Assembly (NCBI GenBank): GCA_002387005.1
Contig: DGKN01000184.1
Coordinates: 1 to 5,965 of the forward strand
Length of the DNA stretch: 5,965 nucleotides
Direction of reading: 5' to 3'
Source: Propionibacteriaceae bacterium UBA4569
GTDB lineage: Bacteria > Actinomycetota > Actinomycetes > Propionibacteriales > Propionibacteriaceae
Positions 1 to 5,965 of the stretch are shown here, piece after piece. Below the pieces are notes generated by a model that saw nothing but the letters and a program-made list of their open reading frames with translations, had not been told where the DNA came from and did not search any database. Each line of letters opens with the position of its first letter. Position 1 is the first letter of the stretch. A program made the position numbers and the translations under genes.

Positions 1-860
1 TGGGAGGGTCGTCGCTGGGAGCGCTGGCCGTTCGGCGCCGTTCGGACGTGGCGCCGGTCGGTGACAGGGCCGTGGTGATCTGGGTGGACTCGTTCACCGA
101 CGCCTTCGTCGGTGACCAGCTCGCCGGGCTGGTTCAGACGCTGGTGCGCGCCGGCTACGAGCCGCAGGTGCTGCAGTCGGACGCGTGCTGCGGCCTGACC
201 TGGATCACCACCGGCCAGCTGGACGGTGCGCGCCGCCAACTGCGCCACGCCCTGGACGTGCTGCACCCGATCGTCTCCTCCGGCGTCCCGGTGGTCGGCC
301 TGGAACCCAGCTGCATGGCCGTGTGGCGCTCCGACGCTGGGGAACTTCTGCCGGACGAGCCGCGAGTGGCCGATGTGGCCAACGGCATCTTCACCCTGGC
401 CGAGTTGCTGACCAACACCGAGGGCTGGCTGGCGCCGGACCTGTCCGGTCACACGATCATCGCCCAGCCACACTGCCACCACTCGGCTGTGCTGGGCTGG
501 AAGACCGACGCGGCGCTGCTGGCCAGCACCGGAGCCGAGGTGATCACCCTGGGCGGCTGCTGCGGCTTGGCGGGCAACTTCGGCGTCGAGAAGGGCCATT
601 ACGACGTCAGCGTGAAGGTGGCCGAGCACGACCTGCTCCCTGCCCTGCACGCCCACCCGGACGCGATCGTGCTCGCCGATGGTTTCAGCTGCCGCAAGCA
701 GGTCTCCGACCTGGAACAGCGCCGCGCCATGAGCCTGGGTGAACTGCTCGCGACGCACTCCGCGGGTCCCGAGCGGTTCGTCAGCCAAGAGGATCTCTCG
801 TGGTTCCGCGTGCCCGGTCTCCCCGCGTGGCGTGGAAGGCGGCGTGGCACGCGCTGGTGA
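1..860 (+). CDS. FAD/Fe-S oxidoreductase, C-terminal cysteine-rich (CCG) domain (D-lactate/glycolate oxidase type), 5'-truncated by the window edge
   Basis: The frame is open from base 3 through the stop at 858-860, so the gene starts outside the window. The GTG at 48 is probably an internal valine, because the frame reads on upstream without a stop. The visible part is a CCG domain as in GlpC/GlcF-like Fe-S subunits. It has a first cysteine pair in DACCGLTWITTGQLDGAR (Cys codons 186-191), then LEPSC (about 300-314), HCHH (about 471-482), and a second pair in LGGCCGLAGNFGVEKGHY (Cys codons 558-563), ending with FSCRKQ (about 684-701). In actinobacteria this arrangement is typical of proteins of about 900-1000 residues that join an FAD-linked oxidase domain, a ferredoxin-type 4Fe-4S region and two CCG repeats. 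They oxidise a 2-hydroxy acid such as D-lactate and pass electrons to the respiratory chain. The FAD part is inferred, not seen. The tail after the domain is about 30 residues and arginine-rich. The exact substrate is unknown. Confidence 0.88.
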   Translation, partial: GGSSLGALAVRRRSDVAPVGDRAVVIWVDSFTDAFVGDQLAGLVQTLVRAGYEPQVLQSDACCGLTWITTGQLDGARRQLRHALDVLHPIVSSGVPVVGLEPSCMAVWRSDAGELLPDEPRVADVANGIFTLAELLTNTEGWLAPDLSGHTIIAQPHCHHSAVLGWKTDAALLASTGAEVITLGGCCGLAGNFGVEKGHYDVSVKVAEHDLLPALHAHPDAIVLADGFSCRKQVSDLEQRRAMSLGELLATHSAGPERFVSQEDLSWFRVPGLPAWRGRRRGTRW

Positions 861-881
861 GGTGACCGCCGCACCACCTGC

Positions 882-895
882 CACAATGGGGGTCA
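882..895 (+). promoter_or_regulatory. Possible -10 element for leaderless transcription of the ABM gene
   Basis: CACAAT at 882-887 matches four of six positions of TATAAT and sits 7 bases before ATG 895, so a start of transcription would fall at or next to the start codon. A GTGACC at 862-867 resembles a -35 element, but the 14-base spacer is short. The lack of a Shine-Dalgarno before either candidate ATG fits leaderless translation, which is common in actinobacteria. The first base of the hexamer (C rather than T) is off consensus, so this is a tentative call. Confidence 0.35.
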
Positions 896-1218
896 TGATC
901 ACGATCACCGTCAAGTGGGACGTCAAGCCCGAGTACGCCGACCAGTTCATGGACCTCACGCGTGAGTTCACCCAGGCATGCCGCGCCGAGCCCGGTTGCC
1001 TGTGGTTCGACTGGTCCCGCAGCGTCGACAACCCGTGCGAGTACGTCCTGGTCGAGGCCTACCGCGACGGCGAGGCCGGTTCGGCGCACGTCAACAGCGA
1101 GCACTTCCAGAAGGCGATGGCCGAGCAGGGACAGTACGCGGCGAGCCGCCCCAAGGTGATCAGCTACGAGATCCCCCAGGACGACTGGAGCGAACTCGGC
1201 GAGATCCAGATGCCCTGA
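895..1218 (+). CDS. Antibiotic biosynthesis monooxygenase (ABM) domain protein, putative quinol monooxygenase-like
   Basis: This 107-residue protein is a single ABM domain, a dimeric ferredoxin-like alpha/beta barrel. Family hallmarks are an opening beta strand (MITITVKWDVKPEYADQF), a helix leading to EPGCLWFDWSRS, a central strand with EYVLVEAYRD, the SAHVNSEHFQKAM segment with the family's typical histidines, and a last strand (PKVISYEI). Members include cofactor-free oxygenases acting on quinols or polyketides, haem-degrading enzymes, and many of unknown role. The short length and lack of haem-specific features point to the YgiN-like group, but the substrate cannot be assigned. The frame is open back to 739, but that part overlaps the upstream gene and does not look like ABM. 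ATG 895 fits the domain edge, and ATG 886 (three residues longer) is the alternative. No Shine-Dalgarno lies at normal spacing. It follows the oxidoreductase by 34 bp and could be co-transcribed with it. An acidic tail (DDWSELGEIQMP) follows the domain. Confidence 0.87.
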   Translation: MITITVKWDVKPEYADQFMDLTREFTQACRAEPGCLWFDWSRSVDNPCEYVLVEAYRDGEAGSAHVNSEHFQKAMAEQGQYAASRPKVISYEIPQDDWSELGEIQMP

Positions 1219-1221
1219 TCA

Positions 1222-1284
1222 AGGAACCGGTCAGTCCCGGTCGACCGCCGAACGTGAGGTGGTCGCCCGGGACTGACCGTTCCT
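1222..1284. terminator. Long imperfect hairpin between convergent genes, probable bidirectional terminator
   Basis: The left arm GGAACCGGTCAGTCCCGG (1223-1240) pairs with the right arm CCGGGACTGACCGTTCC (1267-1283) with a single bulged C, giving 17 pairs. After one T/C mismatch the stem continues with CGACCGCC (1242-1249) against GGTGGTCG (1258-1265), which includes one G-U pair. The loop is GAACGTGA (1250-1257). A1222 and T1284 can add one more pair. The hairpin fills the whole gap between the stop of the ABM gene (1218) and the stop of the ATPase gene (TGA reading 1286 to 1284), which is where a shared terminator belongs. There is no long T run on either side, so it would act as a T-poor terminator of the kind common in high-GC bacteria, or as an mRNA 3'-end stabiliser. 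Confidence 0.75.
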
Positions 1285-2126
1285 CAGGCCTTCGCCGCCG
1301 CCTCGGCCGCGATCCTCGCCAGTTCGGCGCGACGCTCGGCCTGCTCGGTCGGGTCGGGGACGGGCAGTGAGGCCAGCAGGCGACGCGTGTAGGCGTCCGT
1401 GGGATTGGCCAGTACCTGGGAGCTCGGACCCTGCTCGACCATCTCGCCGTGGTACAGCACCCCAATGCGGTGCGCGAGCATGTCGATGACGGCGAGGTCG
1501 TGGCTGATGAACAGGCAGGCGGCGTGCTCGCGGGTCAGTTCGGCGTCCAGCACCCGCAGCACGCGGGCCTGGACGGTGACGTCCAGGGCCGTGGTCGGTT
1601 CGTCGCAGATGACCAGGTCGGGTGAGTTGACCAGCGACATGGCGATCAGGACGCGTTGGCGCTGCCCGCCCGACAGCTCGTGGGGGTAGGCGTCCGCAAC
1701 CCTGGCCGGGTCGGGCAGGCCGACGCGGTCCAGCATCTCCAGCACGGCGTCACGGGCCTGGCCCTTGCGGTCGGGCTGGTGAAGGCGCAGCGCCTCGGCG
1801 ACCTGACGGCCGCAGGTCATGGTCGGGTCGAGGGCGGTCATCGGTTCCTGGAAGACCATGCTCACCACATCGCCGCGGAGTCGGGAGAGTTCGCGGTCGT
1901 CGGCGGCGAGCACGTCGTGGCCCGCGAGGCGAACCGAGCCGGAGACATGGGCGTTCTCGGGCAGCAGCCCCATCATCGCCAGCGCCGTCACCGACTTGCC
2001 CGAACCGGACTCACCGATCACCCCCAGACGTTCACCCTTGGCCATAGTGAAGGACAAATCCTTCACTGCGGGGATTCGCCGCCGACCGAACTCGACGGTG
2101 AGGTCGTTCACCTCGAGCAGGCTCAC
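1284..2126 (-). CDS. Opp/Dpp-type ABC transporter ATP-binding protein (DppD-like)
   Basis: This is the ATPase that powers the importer encoded just upstream. Read from the GTG at 2126 it has 280 residues. It has Walker A GESGSGKS (38-45), the Q-loop in FQEPMTALDP (Gln93), the ABC signature LSGGQRQR (151-158), Walker B LVICDEP (171-177) with catalytic Glu176, the D-loop (about 179-182) and the H-loop His209. All key residues are intact. MTALDP and DEPTTALDVTVQARVL are typical of the peptide/nickel importer ATPases. The GTG start overlaps the permease stop in the 4-bp arrangement GTGA and is preceded by a good ribosome site (GGGAGG); the frame is open to 2285, but that part only overlaps the permease. 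The C-terminus reaches the YTRRLLASLP segment that begins the usual oligopeptide C-terminal region, then ends in a short Ala/Glu/Arg-rich helix. It is therefore about 40-50 residues shorter than many DppD/OppD proteins and lacks the cysteine cluster seen in some. It is the last gene of the operon. Confidence 0.95.
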   Translation of the reverse strand: MSLLEVNDLTVEFGRRRIPAVKDLSFTMAKGERLGVIGESGSGKSVTALAMMGLLPENAHVSGSVRLAGHDVLAADDRELSRLRGDVVSMVFQEPMTALDPTMTCGRQVAEALRLHQPDRKGQARDAVLEMLDRVGLPDPARVADAYPHELSGGQRQRVLIAMSLVNSPDLVICDEPTTALDVTVQARVLRVLDAELTREHAACLFISHDLAVIDMLAHRIGVLYHGEMVEQGPSSQVLANPTDAYTRRLLASLPVPDPTEQAERRAELARIAAEAAAKA

Positions 2127-2938
2127 CGCACCTCCCGCAGTCTGGGGTCGAGCAGATCCCGCAGCCCGTCGCCGAGCAGGTTGAAGCCGAGCACGGCCAG
2201 CGCGATCGCCAAACCGGGCCACAGCAGCAACCCCGGGTTGCTGAACAGGTACTTCGACTGGGCCTCGTAGAGCATGCGTCCCCACGACGGCGTGTTCACA
2301 TTCGTCGCCAGCCCCAGGTACGACAGCGCCGCCTCGGCGAGGATCGCCATCGCGAAGCTGACGCTCGCCTGCACCCCGACCAGCGGTGCGATGTTCGGCA
2401 GCACGTGACGCAGCGCCACCTGCGGCCAGGGCGTGCCGCTGGCGCGTGCCGCGAGGATGTAGTCCTGGCTCATCACCTGCACGGTGGCCGCGCGGGCGAT
2501 CCGGGTGAAGACGGGAATGGTGGCGATGCCAATGGCGACCATGCCAGTCAGCGTCGAGGCACCGCGAGCGGCGGCCAACAGGATCGCCAGCAGCAGCGCG
2601 GGGAAGGCGTAGAGGATGTCACTGGCCCGCAGCACCAGGCGGGCTGGCCAGCCACCGACCATGCCGGCGACCATGCCCAGGGGCACACCCACCAGGGCGG
2701 CGATGGAGACGGCGACGACACCGACGAACAGGCAGATCCTGGAACCGACCATGATCCGGCTGAGGGTGTCAATGCCCATTCCGTCCGTGCCCAGCAGGTG
2801 CGGCCAGCCGGGGCGCTGCAGTCGCGCGTCCGCATCGACCAGCGTCGGGTCGAAGGGCGTCCACAGCAGCGAGACCAGCGCCATCAGCACCAGACTGAAG
2901 ACCAGCGACAGACCAACCCACAGCGGGAGTCGCCTCAT
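2123..2938 (-). CDS. Opp/Dpp-type ABC transporter inner-membrane permease (DppC-like)
   Basis: This 271-residue protein is the second permease subunit of the importer. An N-terminal membrane segment (about 7-26) is followed by an external stretch with the family motif LGTDGMGIDTLSRIMVGSRI (49-68). Further hydrophobic segments lie at about 69-95, 108-124, 131-148, 185-209 and 237-255. The cytoplasmic EAA loop that docks on the ATPase is at about 159-185 (QDYILAARASGTPWPQ and on to LRHVLPN). SYLGLATNVNTPSWGRML (206-223) and the C-terminal DGLRDLLDPRLR (257-268) are characteristic of DppC/OppC. The ATG start overlaps the stop of the preceding permease gene (ATGA). A modest AGGA/GGGGG purine region lies upstream. 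The stop overlaps the GTG of the ATPase gene. It should pair with the DppB-like subunit to form the channel. It is slightly shorter than many DppC proteins (about 280-300), with a short cytoplasmic N-terminus. Confidence 0.95.
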   Translation of the reverse strand: MRRLPLWVGLSLVFSLVLMALVSLLWTPFDPTLVDADARLQRPGWPHLLGTDGMGIDTLSRIMVGSRICLFVGVVAVSIAALVGVPLGMVAGMVGGWPARLVLRASDILYAFPALLLAILLAAARGASTLTGMVAIGIATIPVFTRIARAATVQVMSQDYILAARASGTPWPQVALRHVLPNIAPLVGVQASVSFAMAILAEAALSYLGLATNVNTPSWGRMLYEAQSKYLFSNPGLLLWPGLAIALAVLGFNLLGDGLRDLLDPRLREVR

Positions 2939-3900
2939 CGGTCCTGCCCCCAGGTCGAGCGCAGCCGGGGATCGATCGCCACATAGGAGATGTCGACGGC
3001 CGCATTGATCACCAACACCAGGCTGACCAGGATCATCACGATCGCCTGGACCATCCCCAGCTCACGGGCCTGCACGGCCTCCAGCAGCGCCCGCCCCAGA
3101 CCCGGGAGGGCGAAGACCTGCTCGATCACGATCGCGCCCACGAACAGCGTCGCCAGTTGCAGGCCGAGCACCGTGACCAGGCTGAGCGCGGCATTGCGCA
3201 GGCCGTGGCGCACCATGGCGCGGGTGGTGGTCCAGCCGACCGAGCGAGCGGTGCGGAACCAGTCCTCCCCCAGCACCTCGATGAAGGCGCTGCGAACATA
3301 GCGGCTCAACACCGACGCCTGCACGAGTGCCAGCGAGACCACCGGGAGCACCATGTGGCGGGCCCAGTCGACCGGGTCCTCGCCCAGCGGCACGTATCCG
3401 TTGGCGGGCAGCCAGTGCAGCTTCACGGCGAAGACGACGACCAGCACGATGGCCGCGAGGAAGGCGGGGACGGCCATGCCGACCTGGCTGATGGCCGAGG
3501 CGAGCGCGCCGGTCCATCGTCGGCGCGCCCAGGCGGCGAACATGCCGAAGGGGACGGCGATGGCGATCGCCAGGAGCATCCCGGCCAGCACCAGCCAGCT
3601 CGTCACGGTGAGCTTCGGCCCGATCATCGGGGCGATCGACTCGCCCGTCCGCACCGAGTTGCCGAAGTTGCCGCGAACCAGGTTTCCCAGCCACTCGAGG
3701 TAGCGGACGACGACATTGCGGTCCAGGCCCAGCTGCTGTCGCAGGGCCTCCAGCGAGGCGGGGTCGGCCTGGTCTCCGAGGATGGTGGTGGCGACGTCGC
3801 CGGGCAGCAGGTTCAGCAGGCCGAAGACGATCATGGAGGCGATGAGCAGGCTGACCACGAAGGTGGCCAGCCGCGTCGCGACCAGACGGAGCCGACCCAC
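2935..3900 (-). CDS. Opp/Dpp-type ABC transporter inner-membrane permease (DppB-like)
   Basis: This 321-residue protein is the first permease subunit. The N-terminal membrane segment runs at about 11-31 and ends in NLLPGDVA, the classic DppB/OppB LLPGDP-like motif. A periplasmic region follows with LRQQLGLDRNVVVRYLEWL and GNFGNSVRTGESI (about 53-89). Further membrane segments lie at about 98-122, 137-160, 184-200, 241-262 and 283-305. The EAA coupling loop is at about 212-246 (GEDWFRTARSVGWTTTRAMV and on to HGLRNAAL). FALPGLGRALLEAVQARE (263-280) and the C-terminal YVAIDPRLR (306-314) are also typical of the family. The start is GTG at 3900, only 3 bases after the stop of the binding-protein gene. 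No Shine-Dalgarno is visible in front of it, which suggests that ribosomes finishing the upstream gene reinitiate here. No better in-frame start is evident, and the first membrane segment needs this N-terminus. The stop overlaps the next permease start. Confidence 0.95.
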   Translation of the reverse strand: MGRLRLVATRLATFVVSLLIASMIVFGLLNLLPGDVATTILGDQADPASLEALRQQLGLDRNVVVRYLEWLGNLVRGNFGNSVRTGESIAPMIGPKLTVTSWLVLAGMLLAIAIAVPFGMFAAWARRRWTGALASAISQVGMAVPAFLAAIVLVVVFAVKLHWLPANGYVPLGEDPVDWARHMVLPVVSLALVQASVLSRYVRSAFIEVLGEDWFRTARSVGWTTTRAMVRHGLRNAALSLVTVLGLQLATLFVGAIVIEQVFALPGLGRALLEAVQARELGMVQAIVMILVSLVLVINAAVDISYVAIDPRLRSTWGQDR

Positions 3901-3903
3901 AGG

Positions 3904-5448
3904 TCAGCCGTTGCGGGAGGCCAGGACGGTCAGGTCGAAGCTCGACGAGGTCGCGTTGGCCTGGACGCCGGTGATGTCGGCCTTGCTCACCACCAGGTGC
4001 GGGAACAGCCAAAGCCAGCAGGCGGCGGCGTCGGTGGCCAGCAGCTTGGCAGCCTGCTTCATCTTCGAGACATAGACATCGGTCTCGGCCTGGTCGGCGT
4101 CGGTGACAAGCTTGGTGAACTCGGCATTGCTGTAGTGCCAGTAGTAGTCAGGGTTGGCGAAGCTGAAGATGTCGTGCGGCTCGACGTGGTTGACGATGGT
4201 CATGTCGTAGTTGCCGTCGGTGTAGACCTCCTTCAGCCAGGTCGGGAAGTCGATCTCGTCCACCTTGACCGTGATACCGACGGTCTTCAGCGCGCTGGTG
4301 ATGAACTGCGCCGCGGTCGGACCATAGGGAAGCGTGGGGACCCGTAGCCTCAGGGAGAGGTTGGTCTCGCCAGCTTCCTTGAGCAGTGCCTTGGCCTTGG
4401 CGACGTCGAAGGCGTAGGTGGAGGAGAGGTCTTCGTACCAGGGGTCGGTAGGCGGCACCATGGAGCCGATCAGCGTTCCCTTGCCACCCCAGACCGTGGC
4501 CAGCAGGGCCTTGCGGTCGATGGCATGGCAGATCGCCTGGCGTACCTTGACCTTCTTGAGGGCTGCATTGCCCTTGGGGCCCTGGTTGAACCCGAGCACG
4601 ACCTCACCGTTGGTGGTGCCCTCGGTGACCGTGTACTTGCTGGTGTCGCTGAACTGGCCCAGCGCCTCGGGGGCGGTCAGGTCGCTGATGATGTCGATGT
4701 CGCCGGCCAGCATGGCGGCGTTCATCGAGTTCGCGTCCGCGAAATAGCGGAAGGTGGCGCCGTCGAAGCGGGGTGCCGTGCCCCAGTAGGACTCATTGCG
4801 GGCCAGCGAGACCGACTCACCCTTCTTCCAGGCGCCGAAGGTGAAGGGGCCGGAGCCGACGGGCGTGGTGGCCAGCGTCGCGAAGGACGAGGTGGGCGCG
4901 ATCATGCCGGTGACCGAGGCCATGTTGAACAGCCACTCCTGGCTGGGCCGGGTCAGCTTCACCTGGACGGTGCGGTCGTCCGTGGCGGTGGCGGAGGCGA
5001 CCAGCGCCATCTGCGCCTTGGGCGTGGTGACCGTCTTGGCGCCGGACTTGACCCGCTCGATGTTCGCGACGACCGTCTTCGCATCCACGGCCGTCCCGTC
5101 GGAGAACTTCGCGGAGGGCTGCAGCGTGAAGGTGTAGGTGAGGCGGTCGGGAGAGGTGGACCAGCTCTGCGCCAGCAGGGGCTTGAGGTTCCCCTCCCCG
5201 TCCAGCTTCACCAGCGTCTCGTAGACGTTGTAGAGCAGCACCTGCGCGATCGCGGCGCCGGATTGCGTGATCGGGTCCATCGACTGGGGTTCTGCCGTTG
5301 CACCGACGACCAGGGCACGGGCCTCTTCATTCGTCTGCGAAGCCGGGGTGTCCGAGCAGGCCGTCAGCGCCGCACCGGCACCGACCACGGCGGTCGAGGC
5401 CAACATGGTTCTCCGCGGCATGCGAATCTGCTGCAGGTCGAACGTCAT
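3904..5448 (-). CDS. Extracellular solute-binding lipoprotein of an Opp/Dpp-type ABC importer (SBP_bac_5 family)
   Basis: This 514-residue protein captures the substrate for the importer outside the membrane. The signal peptide carries twin arginines (PRRTML, 11-16), a hydrophobic core and a lipobox LTAC with lipidation Cys31. Family 5 binding-protein motifs follow in order: an early strand ALVVGATAEPQSMDP (45-59), FSDGTAVDAKTVVANIERV (115-133), PVGSGPFTFGAWKKGE and NESYWG (196-223), and VRQAICHAIDRKALL (302-316). The late region holds DYYWHYSNAEF (434-444), and the length is normal for the family. The first ATG (5448) is preceded by a good ribosome site, GAGGAG, about 5 bases away; Met10 has none. 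It is the first gene of the operon, 3 bp from the DppB-like gene. Peptides are the commonest ligands, but related proteins bind nickel, sugars, opines or glutathione, and I see no residue pattern that decides it. Confidence 0.94.
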   Translation of the reverse strand: MTFDLQQIRMPRRTMLASTAVVGAGAALTACSDTPASQTNEEARALVVGATAEPQSMDPITQSGAAIAQVLLYNVYETLVKLDGEGNLKPLLAQSWSTSPDRLTYTFTLQPSAKFSDGTAVDAKTVVANIERVKSGAKTVTTPKAQMALVASATATDDRTVQVKLTRPSQEWLFNMASVTGMIAPTSSFATLATTPVGSGPFTFGAWKKGESVSLARNESYWGTAPRFDGATFRYFADANSMNAAMLAGDIDIISDLTAPEALGQFSDTSKYTVTEGTTNGEVVLGFNQGPKGNAALKKVKVRQAICHAIDRKALLATVWGGKGTLIGSMVPPTDPWYEDLSSTYAFDVAKAKALLKEAGETNLSLRLRVPTLPYGPTAAQFITSALKTVGITVKVDEIDFPTWLKEVYTDGNYDMTIVNHVEPHDIFSFANPDYYWHYSNAEFTKLVTDADQAETDVYVSKMKQAAKLLATDAAACWLWLFPHLVVSKADITGVQANATSSSFDLTVLASRNG

Positions 5449-5550
5449 CGTCTCTCCTCGGGTCGAGTCGCCATGACTTCAGGCGGGCCCACTCTACTGC
5501 CCCCATGACCAGCCACCGGGGAACAGCGCGGGATGCGGGAGAATCGAGAG
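5449..5550. promoter_or_regulatory. Divergent intergenic region with candidate promoters for the importer operon and the FUSC gene
   Basis: About 100 bp separate the start of the binding-protein gene (minus) from the start of the FUSC gene (plus), so both promoters must lie here or inside the genes. On the minus strand TAGAGT (plus-strand 5491-5496) fits the actinobacterial TANNNT -10 pattern. It would give a leader of roughly 35 bases ending in the GAGGAG ribosome site (around 5453-5458). No clear TTGACA-like -35 lies at ideal spacing. On the plus strand TCTACT (5493-5498) or GAGAAT (5540-5545) are weak -10 candidates. I saw no convincing operator palindrome. Confidence 0.4.
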
Positions 5551-5965
5551 GTGCCCCCCTCCGAACAACCCCGCCCCTCCTCCCTCGGCGGCGCCCTGCA
5601 CGACGTGACGCTGCGCGCCTTCGACGTCAGTGAACACGCCGCACGGGTGGGACTGGCGTCGCAACGTCGCCGCGTGGAGCGCTGGCGCAGCCGGGTGTTC
5701 ATGATCTGCCAGACCTCGTTCACCGCGGGGACGGCGTGGTTCCTGGGCCAGCACCTACTCGGGCACCCGATGCCCTTCTTCGCCTCCGTCGCCGCGATCA
5801 TCTGTCTGGGCTTCAGCTTCGGCCAGCGGACCTCGCGGGTGCTGCAGGTGGCCGTCGGGGTCTTCCTCGGCGTTCTCGTGGGAGACATCTTCGTCCGTCT
5901 GTTGGGCACCGGTCCGCTGCAGATCATGCTGGTGTGTTTCGTGGCCATGTCGATCGCGACCTGGA
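5551..5965 (+). CDS. FUSC-family (fusaric acid resistance / aromatic acid exporter-like) membrane protein, 3'-truncated by the window edge
   Basis: An open frame runs from the GTG at 5551 to the window end without a stop, giving 138 codons. The N-terminus is a charged cytoplasmic stretch ending in QRRRVERWRSRV (38-49). Hydrophobic segments follow at about 50-70, 74-89 and 97-118, and another begins at about 122. The segment FFASVAAIICLGFSFGQRTS (76-95), with a basic turn and then a glycine-spaced helix (RVLQVAVGVFLGVLVGD), looks like the membrane half of FUSC/ArAE-type proteins. Related proteins export aromatic acids or similar compounds, but many actinobacterial members have no known substrate. 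GTG 5551 is preceded by GGGAG at 5537-5541 with a 9-base spacer. ATG 5533 in the same frame would add six residues and has a poorer ribosome site. It is divergent from the importer operon, so shared regulation is possible but unproven. The family call is from N-terminal features only. Confidence 0.7.
   Translation, partial: MPPSEQPRPSSLGGALHDVTLRAFDVSEHAARVGLASQRRRVERWRSRVFMICQTSFTAGTAWFLGQHLLGHPMPFFASVAAIICLGFSFGQRTSRVLQVAVGVFLGVLVGDIFVRLLGTGPLQIMLVCFVAMSIATW

Noticed and set aside
27..45. Near-tandem direct repeat GCCGTTCGG, two copies one base apart
   Set aside because: It is short and inside the coding frame of the truncated oxidoreductase. Two copies of a GC-rich 9-mer are expected by chance often enough.
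739..894. N-terminal extension of the ABM protein starting inside the upstream gene
   Set aside because: It overlaps the end of the oxidoreductase by more than 100 bases, encodes nothing ABM-like, and ABM proteins start at the MITITV strand.
2127..2285. Upstream extension of the ATPase reading frame
   Set aside because: It lies entirely inside the DppC-like gene and has Arg/Ala-rich shadow composition. GTG 2126 has a ribosome site and the expected family N-terminus.
3157..4347. Long plus-strand open frame (396 codons) opposite the binding-protein and DppB-like genes
   Set aside because: It is antisense to two clearly recognised genes. Its composition (rich in Gly, Arg, Asp, Gln and His, with no domain) is what high-GC codon bias produces on the opposite strand.
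4525..5508. Plus-strand open frame (327 codons) opposite the binding-protein gene
   Set aside because: It is antisense to a well-supported lipoprotein gene, shows low-complexity Gly/Arg/Ala composition, and has no recognisable motif.
5505..5633. ATG at 5505 as a possible start for the rightmost gene
   Set aside because: It is in a different frame from the FUSC coding sequence and hits a stop at 5631-5633.
5445..5948. Minus-strand open frame (167 codons) opposite the FUSC gene
   Set aside because: The plus-strand frame here encodes coherent hydrophobic helices of FUSC type. The minus-strand product is Arg/Ser/Thr-rich with no domain and would overlap the operon's promoter region.

Overview
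The window is GC-rich, densely packed bacterial chromosome. Strong G/C third-position bias, several GTG starts and 4-bp overlapping stop/start codons suggest a high-GC actinobacterium. The protein types would fit a Propionibacteriaceae-like organism, but that narrower placement is inference from general familiarity and was not tested. Nothing points to a mobile element, CRISPR array, prophage or RNA gene.

Layout, left to right. Bases 1-860 (+) are the 3' end of a large FAD/Fe-S oxidoreductase of the D-lactate/glycolate oxidase type, of which only the C-terminal cysteine-rich (CCG) domain is visible. After 34 bases comes a small antibiotic-biosynthesis-monooxygenase (ABM) fold protein at 895-1218 (+). 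A long imperfect hairpin at 1222-1284 separates it from a convergent operon and probably ends transcription from both sides.

The minus-strand operon is transcribed from about 5448 down to 1284. It encodes a complete Opp/Dpp-type ABC importer: a substrate-binding lipoprotein (5448-3904), two inner-membrane permeases (3900-2935 and 2938-2123) and one ATPase (2126-1284). The genes are 3 bp apart or overlap by 4 bp, so they are almost certainly translated in a coupled way. The lipoprotein captures a solute outside the membrane, the permease pair forms the channel, and the ATPase drives uptake. The substrate is most likely a peptide but cannot be read from sequence. The operon ends after a single, rather short ATPase, with no second (DppF/OppF-like) ATPase before the terminator.

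A roughly 100-bp divergent intergenic region (5449-5550) follows, then the 5' end of a plus-strand FUSC-type membrane protein (5551 to the window end) that runs off the edge.

I found no convincing undescribed system. The points most worth a second look are the lone short ATPase of the importer, the long hairpin abutting its stop codon, the possible Tat-type lipoprotein signal on the binding protein, and the possible leaderless start of the ABM gene.
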